64,000 nt of DNA from Diploptera punctata (GCA_030220185.1 JASPKZ010001598.1:1570501-1634500), one strand, 5' to 3'; shown: positions 32,195 to 44,817, counted from the stretch's first letter. A program made the numbers and translations. The notes: generated from the sequence alone by a model not told the origin.

Positions 32195-33265
32195 TAGGCC
32201 AACTTCAATATTTGTGGGACCCCCTTAAAAGAACACTGAGAAAGAAAGTAAGAAAAGAAACACATTTAAAAATGTATAAATTATTGGCCGTTCTGCGATA
32301 TTGTATGGCTCAGAAATATGGACACTGAATAAATAGACAATTAAAAGAATAGAAGCAGCAGAAATGAAAAATTTACGATTTGTGGCAGGATATAGGCCAA
32401 CTTTAATGGATAAAAAAACGAAGTGAAAATATATATTCGTAAAGAACTACAAATATTCTGCTTGACAGATAGAAATAGAAAAGAATAGGAGAAAATCATC
32501 CTGGACATGTCTGCAGAATGGAAACCAACAGATTGTCATAAGTAACGCCACGAGTGATTTCCAATTTATCTAGAGGATTTGGAAATCAAGAGTGGCATTT
32601 GTTAGGACTATTTAACGAATAAAATTAGGCTAAGCTGTTTACTCACAAATCATTATTTAAATATAGGGCCTACATATTTTAAAATATTTATAGGTCTATA
32701 TTTAGCCCTAATATTAACGGAGATGTTTGAAAACAAATGAGAAATGCAATATTGTAAGAATGCACCCTAGCGGAGAAAAAATTAATCACATCAAACTGTA
32801 TATAATAACCAACATTATAGGTCATTAATTATTTTTTTAGAAAACAACTGAGTAAAATCATTATTTAAAAACACAATTATTGGACACACAATTATCAAAT
32901 GAGTATTTCGAAGGAATCTGTTCATTATTTGCTATATTCAGCGTATTTGTTGGAGAGTCAGTCACTGCAAATTAATGTTCTGACCTGTTCAAAATATTAA
33001 GAAGGAGGAACTTTCTTCATTTTGGTAAACAGAAATCGATAAATATCGAGGAGAAACACGACTGTGATTGGTAGTAAAACAAAATTAATTGAAAGGTGAT
33101 TGGTCATTGACTCCCATTTGGGGTGTGAGTTAAATAGCCTAGGAAAAGTCTGAACTATCAACCGAGAGGAGGAAAAAAAAAGAGATGAACACAACAGCTA
33201 TGGTACTTAGAACCGGAACGAACCAGTAGCCTAAGGTTTAATCGTTGTAAGAAGAAGAAAAAGAA
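32195..33265 (+). mobile_element. LINE family B tail, split by repeat R2
   Basis: Part one, 32,195-32,533: decayed LKMYKLLAVL, EMKNLRFVAGY-like and HVCRMETNRL blocks. Part two, 33,142-33,265: KSLNYQPRG, then the CGGAACGAACC...GCCTAAGG 3' end and a GAA tail. The protein order is restored across the R2 insertion (NRL then PRKSLNYQPRG). Confidence 0.8.
32534..33141 (-). mobile_element. Repeat R2, inserted in LINE B
   Basis: Minus-strand copy of a 0.6-0.75-kb repeat found at 53.9, 54.9, 60.3 kb and in part at 21.4 kb. Begins ATTTAACTCACACCCCAAAT and ends with the inverted pair around GATTTCCAAATT. No coding frame. Contains TA-GGC-TA at 32,626-32,632 and TA-GGTC-TA near 32,690, absent in the 60.9-kb copy. 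Confidence 0.8.
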
Positions 33266-33385
33266 GAAGAAGAATGGTAGTGATTGACAGAATAGGAGTG
33301 CAAGGAGAGCTTATATCGCTTGGCTACAAAACTACGGGTTCGATAGTCGAAAGGTTATTTTTTTAATTGCCCTACTTCTGTGATA

Positions 33386-33692
33386 GTGGTACAGAAAAAC
33401 TCCTTACGCGACAGGCCTAGAAGGCCCTTAGCCTACCATCCACATGTGTCAATCACAGAGGTAGACGATCATCAAGCCAGTGTAGGGGTGACATGTGGTC
33501 AGCATGTCGAGACCCCAGCCGGTATAGCTGTTTTCTCAACCTGGAGCCGCTACTTAATGTAGCCCAAATGCCTCACGATGGCCGAAATACCATGAGAAAA
33601 TTTCTTCCCCCATGGAGACTCGAACCAGCGCAAGTCCAGTAGCCCTGTAACAAAGTTTCCTGCCTTAACCACTCGGCTACGGCGCGGGACCC
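33386..33692 (-). mobile_element. SINE family 4, copy a
   Basis: Minus strand begins with a textbook tRNA-like head: A box TAGCCGAGTGG and B box GGTTCGAGTCT. The body contains GAGCCGCTACTTAATG on its complement and ends near AGGCCTGTCGCG. 41,448-41,672 and 58,852-59,062 are headless copies. Confidence 0.82.
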
Positions 33693-34460
33693 GATAGTGG
33701 CATAGACCTAGTGTTACTCTAGAGAAGTAAGTTATTGCAGTATTAATCAGGATAACAGTGTAAATGGTGACCAGGTTACTGGGGGAAAGAGAAATGGATT
33801 CGCCCTTCCTTCAATTTACTGAGCGAGCCCCAGGTGTGGACGCAAATCCACCGTCACAGATTTAACGCCTGCTTCTAACCACAAACCTATTGATTCTAGG
33901 TTTTCTTTACAAACTAGTGAATCACAGGAACACAATTTCTAATCGTTTCCGCGAAATTACAACGTTCTACGAAGACATTTTAAACATTCTGTGAAATTAT
34001 TATTTTCATTTACGTATATTGAACCATGTGAATTGGCTCAGAGCCTATATTTGACAATTTCCTGCTTATTGTATGTGATTCCAGAGAAATATATCCTCAG
34101 TTCAATTCCGGTTCTCTGACAAACCTTTTTTTTATGGTAGGCTTAATTACCCGCATCAATTATGAGTCCTGAGTTTGAATTATGTTTTGTGATAAATCTA
34201 GGTTATGTCTAAGTGCAATAAAAGTTAAATAAGAAAACAAGAAAAAATGGAAAACATAATTTTTTTAAAAAGTCTAAAAAATTGTGTCAATAATAAAACA
34301 AGAAAAATAGGGTATAAGCAAATTATTCATTTAGAGCCCTAAATACTAAATTACTATTGAAATAGCCTATTAGACAAATAAATAGGTCTATATTATTATT
34401 AACATTCATTCTATCTAATTTAACATATTTTTATTATATATAGGGGCCTATGTATGTAGG
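33693..34460. other. Unrecognised sequence
   Basis: AT-rich; no gene seen. Confidence 0.45.
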
Positions 34461-34788
34461 TCCACCGCTGTGGTCTCGAAGTAGCGTGCTGTCTTCTCCC
34501 AGGAGCGGACCCGGGTTCGATCCCCGGCCGGGACAGTTTTTCTGGATGAGGTTTTTATCGGGTTTTTTTCTCATCTGTAAGACAAATGTCAGGAAAACTT
34601 TAAGGCCCAAACGGTCCCCGAAATCATATGGTCATCATCATAATCCTTATCATTATTATCATTATTATCATCCTTCACCGGTGTGGAAAGCAACGGGAAG
34701 CTTCCACACCTACAATTCCCTGGTAAGCATAGTATGCAAATGCTATGATTGCAGTGAAGGACCTGCCTTCGGGCAGAATTACTATGGA
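34461..34788 (+). mobile_element. SINE family 1, copy 6
   Basis: Complete: tRNA-like head with B box GGGTTCGATCCCCGGC, body, ATC patch, CTATGGATT end, followed at once by an ATT run (34,790-34,856). Confidence 0.92.
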
Positions 34789-34792
34789 TTAA

Positions 34793-34856
<64 letters not shown>
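34789..34856. repeat. ATT microsatellite
   Basis: About 21 ATT units. Confidence 0.95.
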
Positions 34857-34883
34857 TCGCAAAAATCGGTAACTATTGTAAGG

Positions 34884-35512
34884 TTAGTAATTCAAACCCG
34901 GGTCGATAGATTTTCAAGCCCTTCATCATGGTTTCATTTGGAAAAGGGATGAGTAGCCTACATGTAGAACAACCACAAACTTCAAATAAATTGACCCCTG
35001 AGGAAAAAATAGCCCTTTTCGCCCAGCATTGATTTGCGGCGGTAATGACCCTAGTTATTGAAGAGCGTTGTTAGATAATACTACCTAATATATGTATTGT
35101 TACGTAAGATGACAATTATAAGTACGTCTATATGTGATTTCCGGGTTGGGGGGGGGTGACATGTGCCAATCTTTAACTCCTTGTGGACGTTCATGAATGG
35201 ATGTAGGAATAAATGCAATTCCATAGCCAAGTTGGTGTTGGTAAAGAGAAATATGGTGGTGAAAGATAAATGTTTGTGTGTGGGGAGAGAAGTGAGACAG
35301 GATGGAATGTATCCTTTTGTCCGGACATGTGCTCTCCATTAACGTGTCCCTGCAACAGATAAGTATACTTTATTTATACTTCTCCACTCACCTGTTTGTA
35401 TTTATTTAATTCTTTTCAAACTTTAAAACAAAACCAACACTTTTTCATTTCTTGAACTAGATTTTTTAAAATACACTTCTGGAATTATTATACAGTACAT
35501 TTTTTAATTAAT
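34884..35512. other. Mostly unrecognised; possible SINE 3 scrap at left
   Basis: AATTCAAACCCGGGTCGATAG near 34,890 resembles the family 3 B box and body start. The rest has no recognisable feature. Confidence 0.35.
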
Positions 35513-35712
35513 TTTCTGGTGGCACCACGGCCTGGGAGTCTAAACTACCTTAACTGAAATGAATACCGGACACTTGTTCTGCGAGGAAAGGCAATCGTCA
35601 TGCAGGGCTGAAAACTCGGCTGATATCAAGTGACAACTAGAAAGATGGGAACCTTAATCTCCTAATACCCCAAGGGTCTCTTAAGGCCTGTAGTGCGATC
35701 ACTTAAACTTTC
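35513..35712 (+). mobile_element. SINE family 2, partial copy
   Basis: Starts in the CTGGTGGCACCACGGCC body and ends at GGCCTGTAGTGCGATCACTT. Plain TA at the site where the 44.7-kb copy has TA-GCC-TA. Confidence 0.75.
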
Positions 35713-36230
<518 letters not shown>

Positions 36231-36672
36231 AGTTAAAAGCATCATTACTTTGACCTATGGAGCAGAACTTTAGTAATTAACAACAAAAACAAATAAGTAT
36301 TTTTTTGGCAACGGACATGGATTTAGACGAAGGGCAGCAAGAATTTCAAGAAGAGAAAAAATTTAGAAACTCAGTTATAAGGGAGAAAATGAAGATTGAA
36401 GACACTATTTTAGATTATATTAAAACTCGGCAATTAAGGTGGTACGGACATGTCAAGCGAATGCAAGAGGATCGGCTACCAAAATGTGTTTTGGAATGGA
36501 AACCTGGGGGAAGACGAGGCAGAGGAAGACCTGAAATCTCCTGGAGACAGGGAATCCTACATTTATACATGAAGGAGAAACATCTACAACCAGGAGATTG
36601 GATGGACCGACAAAATTGGCTATTAGGAATCGGACAATGTCAAAGACATTAATCAACCGATGATGTATCTTC
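36231..36672 (+). mobile_element. LINE family H, copy 2
   Basis: EFQEEKKFRNSVIREKMKIE, DTILDYIKTRQLRWYGHVKR, MQEDRLPKCVLEWKPGGRRG and RGRPEISWRQG are open over 115 codons from 36,305. It ends at a stop after CQRH and has an ATT-type tail downstream. Best preserved H copy; RT is missing. Confidence 0.9.
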
Positions 36673-36714
36673 TATTATTGCTGCTATCATTATTTTTAGG
36701 CTATTACTTTATTA

Positions 36715-36717
36715 TTA

Positions 36718-36761
<44 letters not shown>

Positions 36762-36762
36762 G
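36715..36762. repeat. ATT microsatellite
   Basis: About 15 ATT units ending in TAGGCCTA. Confidence 0.95.
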
Positions 36763-37140
36763 GCCTATAAAGTCGGTGATTTTTCAAGTATGTTGGTGCC
36801 CAAATTGCCTTGTAGATGAGAAAAGTCTTAAAAAAACACTCATCCAGAATATTCAACATGATCGAGAATCGAAACCCTAACCATTGCACGAAAAGAAGCA
36901 ATATTACCCTTAGACCCTAAATATCCTCTTTTGTAGTCTTGATCATTATAAAATGAAAATTGAATTTTAAAATGAACAAATTTAAGGATGAAATTAAATT
37001 AGCAAAGAAATCCATTAGCAGGAGTTAAATTCTCTTAAATGATTTCTGACACGAAAACTAGATCCAACGTGCAGAGAAAATAAGCAAAGACCATGACCTC
37101 CTTCAAACGAATACAGCTATAAAATGATAGCATATGAAAC
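36763..37140. other. Unrecognised sequence
   Basis: No feature recognised. Confidence 0.4.
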
Positions 37141-37630
37141 TCTTCTTCTTCTTCGTCTCCTTCTTCTTCTTCGTCTCCTTCCTCTTTCCCCCACGTATAC
37201 GTTTGCAGTCTTCATTTTCCATTTAGCCTATTTCCATCATTCCAATCTCCTTGTTCCAAATTCCATTATAGTTCTGACATAGGTTTTCCATTTCCATCTT
37301 GGTCTGCCATGTTTATTTCTTCCAGGGATGACCACTGGTATAGGCCTATATTTCATGGTCATCTTTCATTTTCCATTCTTTGTACATGGCTATACCATTT
37401 AAAAGTTTGATTTTCAATCATCTTAACAACAGATGTGGTGATATTCATTTCTTTCCAAAGGAATTAATTTTTTTTTATTTTATCATGTCTTGTTTTTTGA
37501 AGGATTCTTCTAAGATAATAAAATTTAACTGTTCTAATTTTATTATTTTCGTAATTTCGTCAAAGACTAAGTTTCACTTCCATATGACAAAATATGAAAG
37601 TCAAATAAGTTATTTCAATAGCCTATAGCC
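37141..37630 (-). mobile_element. LINE family K tail, degenerate
   Basis: Minus strand keeps FILSYGSET-, FKWYSHVQRMENE- and a weak R-RP-W block, ending in a GAAGAAGAG tail (37,141-37,190). Frames are broken. Confidence 0.6.
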
Positions 37631-37949
37631 AGCTGCTTAAAGACGCTCCAAATCTCAAGTCGCATGGTACCTAATAACGTCTGTGTCTATAGCAGATATC
37701 TGTACAATATACAGGGGGGAAGCAATAGGCCTATAAATGTTTATATTTTAAGCATGGATTTCTGATATTCAAAATTTATTACAAACGTTGTATCCAAAGT
37801 ATACGATTTACGAAGAAAAACATATTCGTGTAAAGAAATTGGTTGATGCATTACTTTAGACCTATAATGACGACGAATATTTGTCTGAAGATTTAAAAAT
37901 GAAATGCCATCTTAACATTTAAAATTGATATGACTTCTAGCTCTCAGCA
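37631..37949. other. Unrecognised sequence
   Basis: No gene recognised. Confidence 0.4.
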
Positions 37950-38130
37950 CGGCCTCGAAGGTCTAGGGATTAAGTTCCTTGTCTCTGGTCCCGAGGTCAC
38001 GGGTTCAAATACGGCCGGGGTCGATGGAATTTTTAGGATGCAAAAATCCAAATGCGCTCTTGCTTGTTTTTTGTGACGGCAACAATGCGCCGTGCAGTGT
38101 GACCATTCTGAGATTTGTTTCTCTCTTAAT
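37950..38130 (+). mobile_element. SINE family 3, copy
   Basis: GGCCTCGAAGGTCTAGGGATT head, CCTTGTCTCTGGTCCCGAGG, B box GGTTCAAATACGGCC, body GTCGATGGAATTTTTAGGA. The anticodon-arm region is altered. Confidence 0.72.
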
Positions 38131-38517
38131 GGCTAACTACTTCTAATGCTTGCTGTGTAAGGGTTTTTTAAATATTTTTTTCCTGCCTAAATGGCGTTGT
38201 TGGAACATTATGGTGTTTTATTCTGATTTATTTGGCAGTACCCCTCCAAATTCACTCAATTTCTGATGCCAGCTTATTTAAAACTAACGGACTGCAGAGA
38301 AAACAAATCATTAATAACAGTAATTATTACCTATTTGCATATTATTGTATAATTTAACACTGATATAAATAATATCTATTTATTTTTCCATTACTTTTTT
38401 AAATATATAAAATTAAATAAATCGATGTAGGCTCTCTTATAGAATATATTCCCAACTTAATAGTTAGATTACTTGAAAGGCGATTACGACAAAGTAAACA
38501 ACGGTTGCTAGAGCGAT
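38131..38517. other. Unrecognised sequence
   Basis: AT-rich; no feature recognised. Confidence 0.4.
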
Positions 38518-38650
38518 TTTTAATTTCGATTTTCAGGTAAACCTTCACGTGGTTGGATTTCGCAGATTTTTGGAGAATGCCTTCCTCGTTTTATTTTAAT
38601 AGCATAATCTCTACAGAGTTTCGTTGTGGAACATGAAAAATTGCGACCGC
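38518..38650 (-). repeat. Dispersed repeat R5, copy b
   Basis: Minus-strand counterpart of 14,263-14,395. Confidence 0.6.
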
Positions 38651-38654
38651 CATA

Positions 38655-40560
38655 GGTACTATTAAATGTACATACAGAACAGGGTATTGAAGAGGATAAT
38701 TTACAGACAGCAGAAATGTTAGTCGCAGAACCAAGTGCATTAGAGGTTGAAATGGCGATAGAAAAATTGAAGATATAGCCTATAAAGCATCAGGTTCAGA
38801 TGAGATCCCAACAGAACTGACAAAATCAGGGGGAGAAAAATTGGTGGACAAGATACGCTGGTTGCTTAGTATGATTTGTGATAAAGAAGCTCTTCTAGAT
38901 GAATGGAAGGAATCGATCATCGTATCAATTTATAAGAAAGGAGATAAAACTGATTGCAACAACAACAGGGGCATCTCATTACTTTCAACTTCGTACAAAA
39001 TTCTAACAAATATATTAGTAAGCAGACATACTTCCTACATCAATGACATTCTAGGAGATCATCAATGTGGATTTAGAAGAAACAGGTCTACAACAGATCA
39101 GGTTTTTAGTATAAGATAGATTTTTAGAAAATAAATGGGAATATAATTGTAGTCTACTGTACATCAACTATATGTAGACTTCAAAAATACATTACATTCA
39201 ATTACGAGGGAGAAGTTATAGCCTATAGTATCCTGCTGGAGTTCGGAATTCCTAAAAAGTTAGACCTATACGAATGTGTCTAAATGACACAAAGAGTAGG
39301 GTGCTTATAGGCAAACAGTTTTCGGATAATATATTGACTTAGGCTTTCACGGCCGGAGTTGCTATGATGATCTTGAAGAAGATTTCCGGGCTGTAGGCCG
39401 TGGTCTCGAGGCTTGGAGTTCCCCGACGTTTCGCCAGAGACTGCGTCTGGCATCCTCAAAGTATCAGTCTCAAGACAACTCTTGAGGATGCCAGACGCAG
39501 TCTCTGGCGAAACGTCGGGGAACTTCAAGCCTCGAGACCACGGCCTATAGCCCGGAAATCTTCTTCAAGATCATCATAGTTTTCGGATACTTTTGAAATC
39601 CAAAATGGGTTGAAGCAAAAACATGCACTAACTTCTATACTATTTAATTTTGTACTAGAGCAGGCCATCAAATCTTTAGAGAATGAAGAAAGCCTACAAC
39701 TTAATGGTAGGCTTATTAATAAGCTGTTAGTTTATGATGATGATGTAGTACTGTTGGGCGATAGCGAGGAAATAATAAAGGCCAACACGCACACACTATT
39801 GAGTAACGCTAAGAAATTGGGACTGGATGTAAATATCAATAAAACTAAATATATATGATCACACATAGAAATACATTATATAATGGAAATGGACAGCTAA
39901 TGACAAATTAGGGAAATTTTGAGAAGGTGGCTGAATACAAATACCTAGGAACAATAATCACAAATAGGAATGAGATGCACAAAGAAATTAAACATAGGCT
40001 CAATTCTGGAAATGCGGTGCTATTATGCATTACAGAAACTCTTGATGTCCCAACTCCTTTCAAAAAACGTTAAACTGAATATATATAAAACTATTATTCC
40101 ACCAGTTATATTATATGGATGAGAAACATGGACTCTTAGTTTAAGGGAGGAAAGAAGATTACGAGTATTTGAGAATAAAGTTCTTAGGACAATTTTTGGA
40201 CCAAAGAGAGTGACAACAGACAGGTAAATGGAGAAGACTTACATAACAGTGAACTAAATGGTATTTACAAGAAGCCAGATAAAATAAGAACAGTTATACC
40301 TAAGTATCGTAGAGTGCGATTGGACAGGACACGTGGCACGAAAGGGAAATGATAGCTTCTTCTAGGAAAACCAGAGGGAAAGCTCCCGGTTGGTAGACCA
40401 AGAACGAGGTGGGAGAATAACATTAACTATGATTTGAGGGAAGTAGATTATGATGGAATGATTGGAAAATATTAACTGAGGATAGAGATGTATGAAGAGC
40501 TTATGTCTGCGTGGCCTTGAACCTACGGGTTTGATTGTGCCACTGAGTTATTAGTTAATT
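38655..40560 (+). mobile_element. LINE family A, copy 6, most of RT to 3' end
   Basis: Longest family A copy. RT blocks in order: AEMLVAEPSALEVEMAIEKL, SDEIPTELTKSG, WKESIIVSIYKKGDKTDCNN, RGISLLSTSYKILTNIL, DHQCGFRRNRSTTDQ, then after the insertion KQKHALTSILFNFVLEQAI and LLVYDDDVVLLGDSEE (catalytic box with YDDD in place of the usual YADD). It ends with the degraded A tail to 40,545. Several frameshifts and stops (for example at 39,119). Interrupted by a 249-bp foldback at 39,329-39,577 plus its duplication. Not functional; the endonuclease is missing. Confidence 0.92.
39329..39577. mobile_element. Penelope-like foldback element in LINE A RT
   Basis: Arms of about 97 bp (39,362-39,459 and 39,481-39,577) around a 21-bp spacer, preceded by a unique end with TTAGGCTTTCACGGCCGG shared with the 13.3-kb element. 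The 12-bp duplication AGTTTTCGGATA (39,317-39,328 and 39,578-39,589) brackets it exactly. Removing element plus one duplication rejoins the RT codons (KQFSD-TFEIQNG) in frame. The minus strand of the left arm reads TTGAGGA, T, stem GCCAGA/TCTGGC, GAAAC, the same order as at 13.39 kb. Confidence 0.85.
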
Positions 40561-41447
40561 AGGTAATATTATATAATAAACGTATATGTTTGATTATATT
40601 TTGTCTCTTTGATATCATACTTATTTTTCAGGTCATATTTTCATGCACATTTCGCGATTTTTAGTCATAATATTCGAACCTTACTTATGACTTCAATGAT
40701 TTAATACATAACTCTTAAACCAATTTAGATATATGACGTCCGCTGTATAGATATCGACTTACGTAATAAACACAATACGTGATTTGTCCGGTCTCGTTAC
40801 TTTAAAAGTGGTAAAGTAACAACTAAAGCTATCTCTGCTCTATCTTGTGTTATGTGACATCACATTGGATAACATAGCCCACATTATTACAATACCTGAC
40901 ACAATCACTTTGTCCAAGGCTACTGACTTCTAAATGGTAACTGCCATTAGCATCCCAACATGGCAGGAAGGTGACGTCATACCTCCCTCACCTTTCCAAA
41001 GTCAATTGCTTTTTTAAAAAATAAAGGAAATGAGACTTCCTTCTAAAAAACAATGAATTATTTTCGACATAATACAGACGATGGGATTAGTGAAATTCGA
41101 TAAAAATGACAAGGTCATTGTTTGATGACTCGCTGCGATCTACTGGTAAAATCGGGTCTTTGATCGATCCTCGACGGGAAATTTTTCATGGGTGAAGTAT
41201 TTTCTGATTTTTTTCCCCTCATCTATAAGACAGGTGTGAGGATATTTTATTGTCCTGCCTTTGTATTTTAAAGAAACGAATTTATTACTAAATTAGATTA
41301 GATTCCAACTGTCTTTGACTAATCCTACTTCATATAAGAGACGCTGCTATAAGAATCTGTGTGACTTTCTTTATTACATTTTAAGAGATTTTTGAGTTAT
41401 TTTTTTATTGTTAATTAATTTAATGGAATTTCGGTCAGTATGGGACA
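40561..41447. other. Unrecognised sequence
   Basis: No gene; no TAGGCCTA marks of note. A weak SINE-like TTTTTCCCCTCATCTATAAG near 41,210 may be an old SINE 1 scrap. Confidence 0.4.
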
Positions 41448-41672
41448 GCTGCCCACCCAGCATCGTGAGGAATTTGGGTATATACAATGAGTAGCGATTC
41501 CAGATTGAGAATACCAGTTATATCGGCTGGAGGACCTGACATGTTAACCATATGTCACCCCTACACTGGCTTATGATCGTCTACCTCTGTTATTAACAAA
41601 TGTAGATGTGAGGCCAGCAGCCGGCTGGTAGGCCAAGGACCTTCTAGGCCCGTCGCGCTTAGAGTCTTTTTT
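41448..41672 (+). mobile_element. SINE family 4, headless copy
   Basis: Complement-oriented relative of 33,386-33,600: CATGTCACCCCTACACTGGC, GGTAGGCCAAGGACCTTCTA. Confidence 0.7.
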
Positions 41673-41701
41673 AATTAATTCAGTTGTTTATATTACTATA
41701 T

Positions 41702-42062
41702 GTCCACCGCTGTGGTCTCGAGGTAGCGTGTTGCCTTGTCACGCAGCGGGCCCGGGTTCGATCCCCGGTCGGGGCAGTTTTTCTGGATGAGGTTTTTATC
41801 GGGGTTTTTCCTCACCTGTAAGACTAATGTCAGGAAAACTTTAAGGCCCAAACGGTCCCCGAAATCATATGGCCATCATCCTTATCATTATCATCCTTAC
41901 CATTATCATTATCATCATCATCCTTCACCGGTGTGGAAAGCAACGGGAAGCTAAAGCTACCACACCTATACAATTCCCTAGTAAAGCTGCAAGCATAGCA
42001 TGAAAATGCTATGATTGCAGTGAAGGACCTGCCTTCGGGCAGAATTACTATGGATGGATGGA
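41702..42062 (+). mobile_element. SINE family 1, copy 7
   Basis: Complete and close to consensus: TCCACCGCTGTGGTCTCGAG, B box GGGTTCGATCCCCGG, both 3' hairpins, ATGG tail units. Confidence 0.93.
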
Positions 42063-42074
42063 TATTACTATATA

Positions 42075-42084
42075 TATGTATGTA

Positions 42085-42170
<86 letters not shown>

Positions 42171-42182
42171 ATGCGCGCATGT
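42075..42182. repeat. TG dinucleotide tract
   Basis: About 50 TG units lying between two SINE 1 copies. Confidence 0.97.
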
Positions 42183-42195
42183 GTGTGTATCTATA

Positions 42196-42504
42196 TCCAC
42201 TGCTGTGGTCTCGAGGTAGCGTGCTGCCTTGACACGCAGCGGATCCGGATTCGATACCCGGAGGGACAGGCTCCTGGGTGATGTTTTTCTCGGGGTTTTT
42301 CCTCACCTTTAAGGCAAATGTCAGGAAGCTTAGGGCCCAACGGTCCCCGAAAATCATCTGGCCATCATCATCCATCACCGGCGTGGAAAGCAACACGAAG
42401 CTACCACACCTATAATTCCCTAGTAAAGCTGTAAAACATAGAATGAAAATGCTATGATTGCAGTGAAAGACCTGCCCTCGGGCAGAATTACTATGGATGG
42501 ATGG
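42196..42504 (+). mobile_element. SINE family 1, copy 8
   Basis: More diverged than copy 7 (B box GATTCGATACCCGG), with a different variant of the central body (GGGTGATGTTTTTCTCGG). Confidence 0.9.
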
Positions 42505-42639
42505 AGATATATATATATAGGCCTATATATATAGGCCTATATATAAACTCTAGAAATTAAGCATACTGCAAATGCGTGTACATAATTGTACTGTAACTAA
42601 AATCCTAGAATACCGAAAGTGAAATAAGGTTCATATTAA

Positions 42640-43012
42640 TTGGAGAATCAATAATAATAATAATAATAATATATAGAGAGATCATCGGTTGATTAATGTC
42701 TTTGACATCGTCCTATTCCTAATAGCCAATTGTGTCGGTCCATCCAATCTCCTGGTCGTATATGTTTCTCCTTCATGTATAAATATGCCTATATTCCCTG
42801 ACTCCAGGAGGTTTTAGGTCTTCCTCTGCCTCGTCTTCCCTCAGGTTTCCATTCCAAAATACATTTTGGTAGCCGATCCCTTTCCATTCGCTGGATATGT
42901 CCGTACCATCTTAATTGCTGAGTTTTAATATAATATAAAATAGTATCTTCAATCTTCATTTTCTCCCTTATAACTGAGTTCCTATTTTTTTTTCTTCTTG
43001 AGAATAATAATA
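42640..43012 (-). mobile_element. LINE family H, copy 3
   Basis: Minus strand: KKNRNSVIREKMKIEDTIL, YYIKTQQLRWYGHIQRMERD, RLPKCILEWKPEGRRGRGRP and KTSWSQG, then the family 3' end. An ATT-type tail at 42,649-42,670. It has a TA-GGCA-TA variant near 42,785 relative to the 49.7-kb copy. ATT units also lie at its 5' side (43,000-43,022). Confidence 0.88.
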
Positions 43013-43099
43013 ATAATAATATAAAAATAAAGTTCATATTCCGCACTGTATTTTTTACACCTTGTTTTTAATTCATTATGAATTATATACCTATTGTAT

Positions 43100-43197
43100 A
43101 TAGCTAATGTAATGCGATTCGGTACTTTGTATCTACTTGTGGTGATTCAGTGGAAGAGAAAGCCAAATGGCTTTAACTCTATCATAAATAAAAACAA
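43100..43197 (+). mobile_element. LINE family E 3' UTR
   Basis: GTGGAAGAGAAAGCCAAATG then GCTTTAACTCT stem and an ATT run, equivalent to the end at 6,870-6,900 on the other strand. Confidence 0.6.
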
Positions 43198-43347
43198 TTA
43201 TTATTATTATTATTGTTATTATTATTAATCATCATCATTATTATCATTATTATTATTATCATTATCATTATCAATATTATCATTATCAATATTATCATTA
43301 TCAATATTATCATTATCAATATTATCATTATCATTATTATCATTATC

Positions 43348-43382
<35 letters not shown>

Positions 43383-44020
43383 CATTATCATTATTATCAT
43401 TATCATTATTATCATTATCATTATTATCATTATCATTATTATCATTATCATTATTATCATTATCATTATTATCATTATCATTATTATCATTATCATTATT
43501 ATCATTATCATTATTATCATTATCATTATTATCATTATCATTATTATCATTATCATTATTATCATTATCATTATTATCATTATCATTATTATCATTATTG
43601 TTTATTATGATCATTATCATTATTTTCATTATGATCATCATGATCATTATCATTATCATCATGATCATTATCATCATTATCATCATTATCATCATTATCA
43701 TCATTATCATTATTATCATTATCATCATTATTATCATTATCATTATTATCATTATCATTATTATCATTACCATTATTATCATTACCATTATTATCATTAC
43801 CATTATTATCATTATTATTATCATTATCATTATTATTATTATCATTATCATTATTATTATTATCATTATTATCATTATCATTATTATCATTATTATTATT
43901 ATCATTATCATTATTATCATTATTATTATTATTATCATTATTATTATTATCATTAATTATTGTTGTATTATTATTTCATTATTATTATCATTATTATTAT
44001 TATTATTATCATTATTATTA

Positions 44021-44088
<68 letters not shown>

Positions 44089-44092
44089 TTGT
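43197..44092. repeat. 0.9-kb composite ATC/ATT array
   Basis: Triplet microsatellite with higher-order structure. Between about 43,320 and 43,600 the 15-bp unit ATTATCATTATCATT repeats with few errors; outside it ATC and ATT units mix irregularly, and the right end is pure ATT. Frames of over 240 codons here are artefacts. Confidence 0.97.
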
Positions 44093-44099
44093 TCTAAAT

Positions 44100-44619
44100 G
44101 TAAAATTTATTTTAGTTATACACAAAGTACAAAAAATAAAAACTATCATTCCCCATAAAATTGTTGCAATTTGACAAGTTCAGGCTGCTATAGTTAGTGC
44201 AAAATAGGCTATTATTTTGACAAATGTACAAGAAGAATGGGTGTTTAGCAGCAGTTTGTTGGTTCGGAGCTGGCTGACAAGATCACAAGCCTACCGTTCC
44301 TATCAGAATTGTTAAAAGAAAGAGTCAACTTTTTGAAAGCCTTTCCTTGTTCTGTTTTAAAGCCATGTCCGTTGCTTGTCGTCGTTAACGACAGCAACGC
44401 GTCACTCGGCTGCCTAACATCGCCCATACCTCATTGCTATGTTGACATGCAACAACGACTTAAAAGAACTGTTTTCGGTACATATGGTTTACATACACCT
44501 ACTCGTTTTCTTTTTGCAATTAAACACTTTGATGGAAAGAAGACAAATGCAGTGGTAAATTTGCTACAATTCTCAATTGGCCTACTCTTGTGCTCAACAT
44601 TCTACAGTACGATATAACT
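44100..44619 (+). other. Unrecognised, less AT-rich segment with a 102-codon frame
   Basis: Frame 44,309-44,617 starts MLKERVNFLKAFPCSVLKPC; no domain recognised, no homologue in the window. Higher GC than its surroundings. It could be a decayed host exon or element; unproven. Confidence 0.25.
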
Positions 44620-44621
44620 CT

Positions 44622-44817
44622 GGATTTTTAAACTGACCTAAACCTTCTGACGTCACTATGACCCTGGGGTTGACTCAACCTCTAACGGGAATGAGTAGCC
44701 TACCAAATGCTGTTCTCGGAGTAAAGCTGACAACTCGTGCCGATTGTGTATTTTTATAATATATATTCCCATTACCCAAGGGCCTCCTGAGGCCTGTAGT
44801 AGGATTTCTTTACTATT
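44622..44817 (+). mobile_element. SINE family 2, partial copy
   Basis: ACTATGACCCTGGGGTTGAC and GGCCTCCTGAGGCCTGTAGT. Contains TA-GCC-TA at 44,696-44,702 where the two other copies read plain TA. Confidence 0.78.

Noticed and set aside
33601..33690. tRNA-Ser/Leu-like sequence as a tRNA gene
   Set aside because: It continues into a SINE body shared with 41.5 and 58.9 kb, and the acceptor arms do not pair well.
43213..44158. Open frames of 137-247 codons (poly-Ile, Asn-Asp, His-Tyr)
   Set aside because: They are triplet microsatellites that lack stops in several frames; the same holds at 16.4, 17.5, 35.7 and 42.1 kb.
44309..44617. 102-codon frame as a gene
   Set aside because: No recognisable domain, no splice context or sister copy; kept only as an unrecognised segment.
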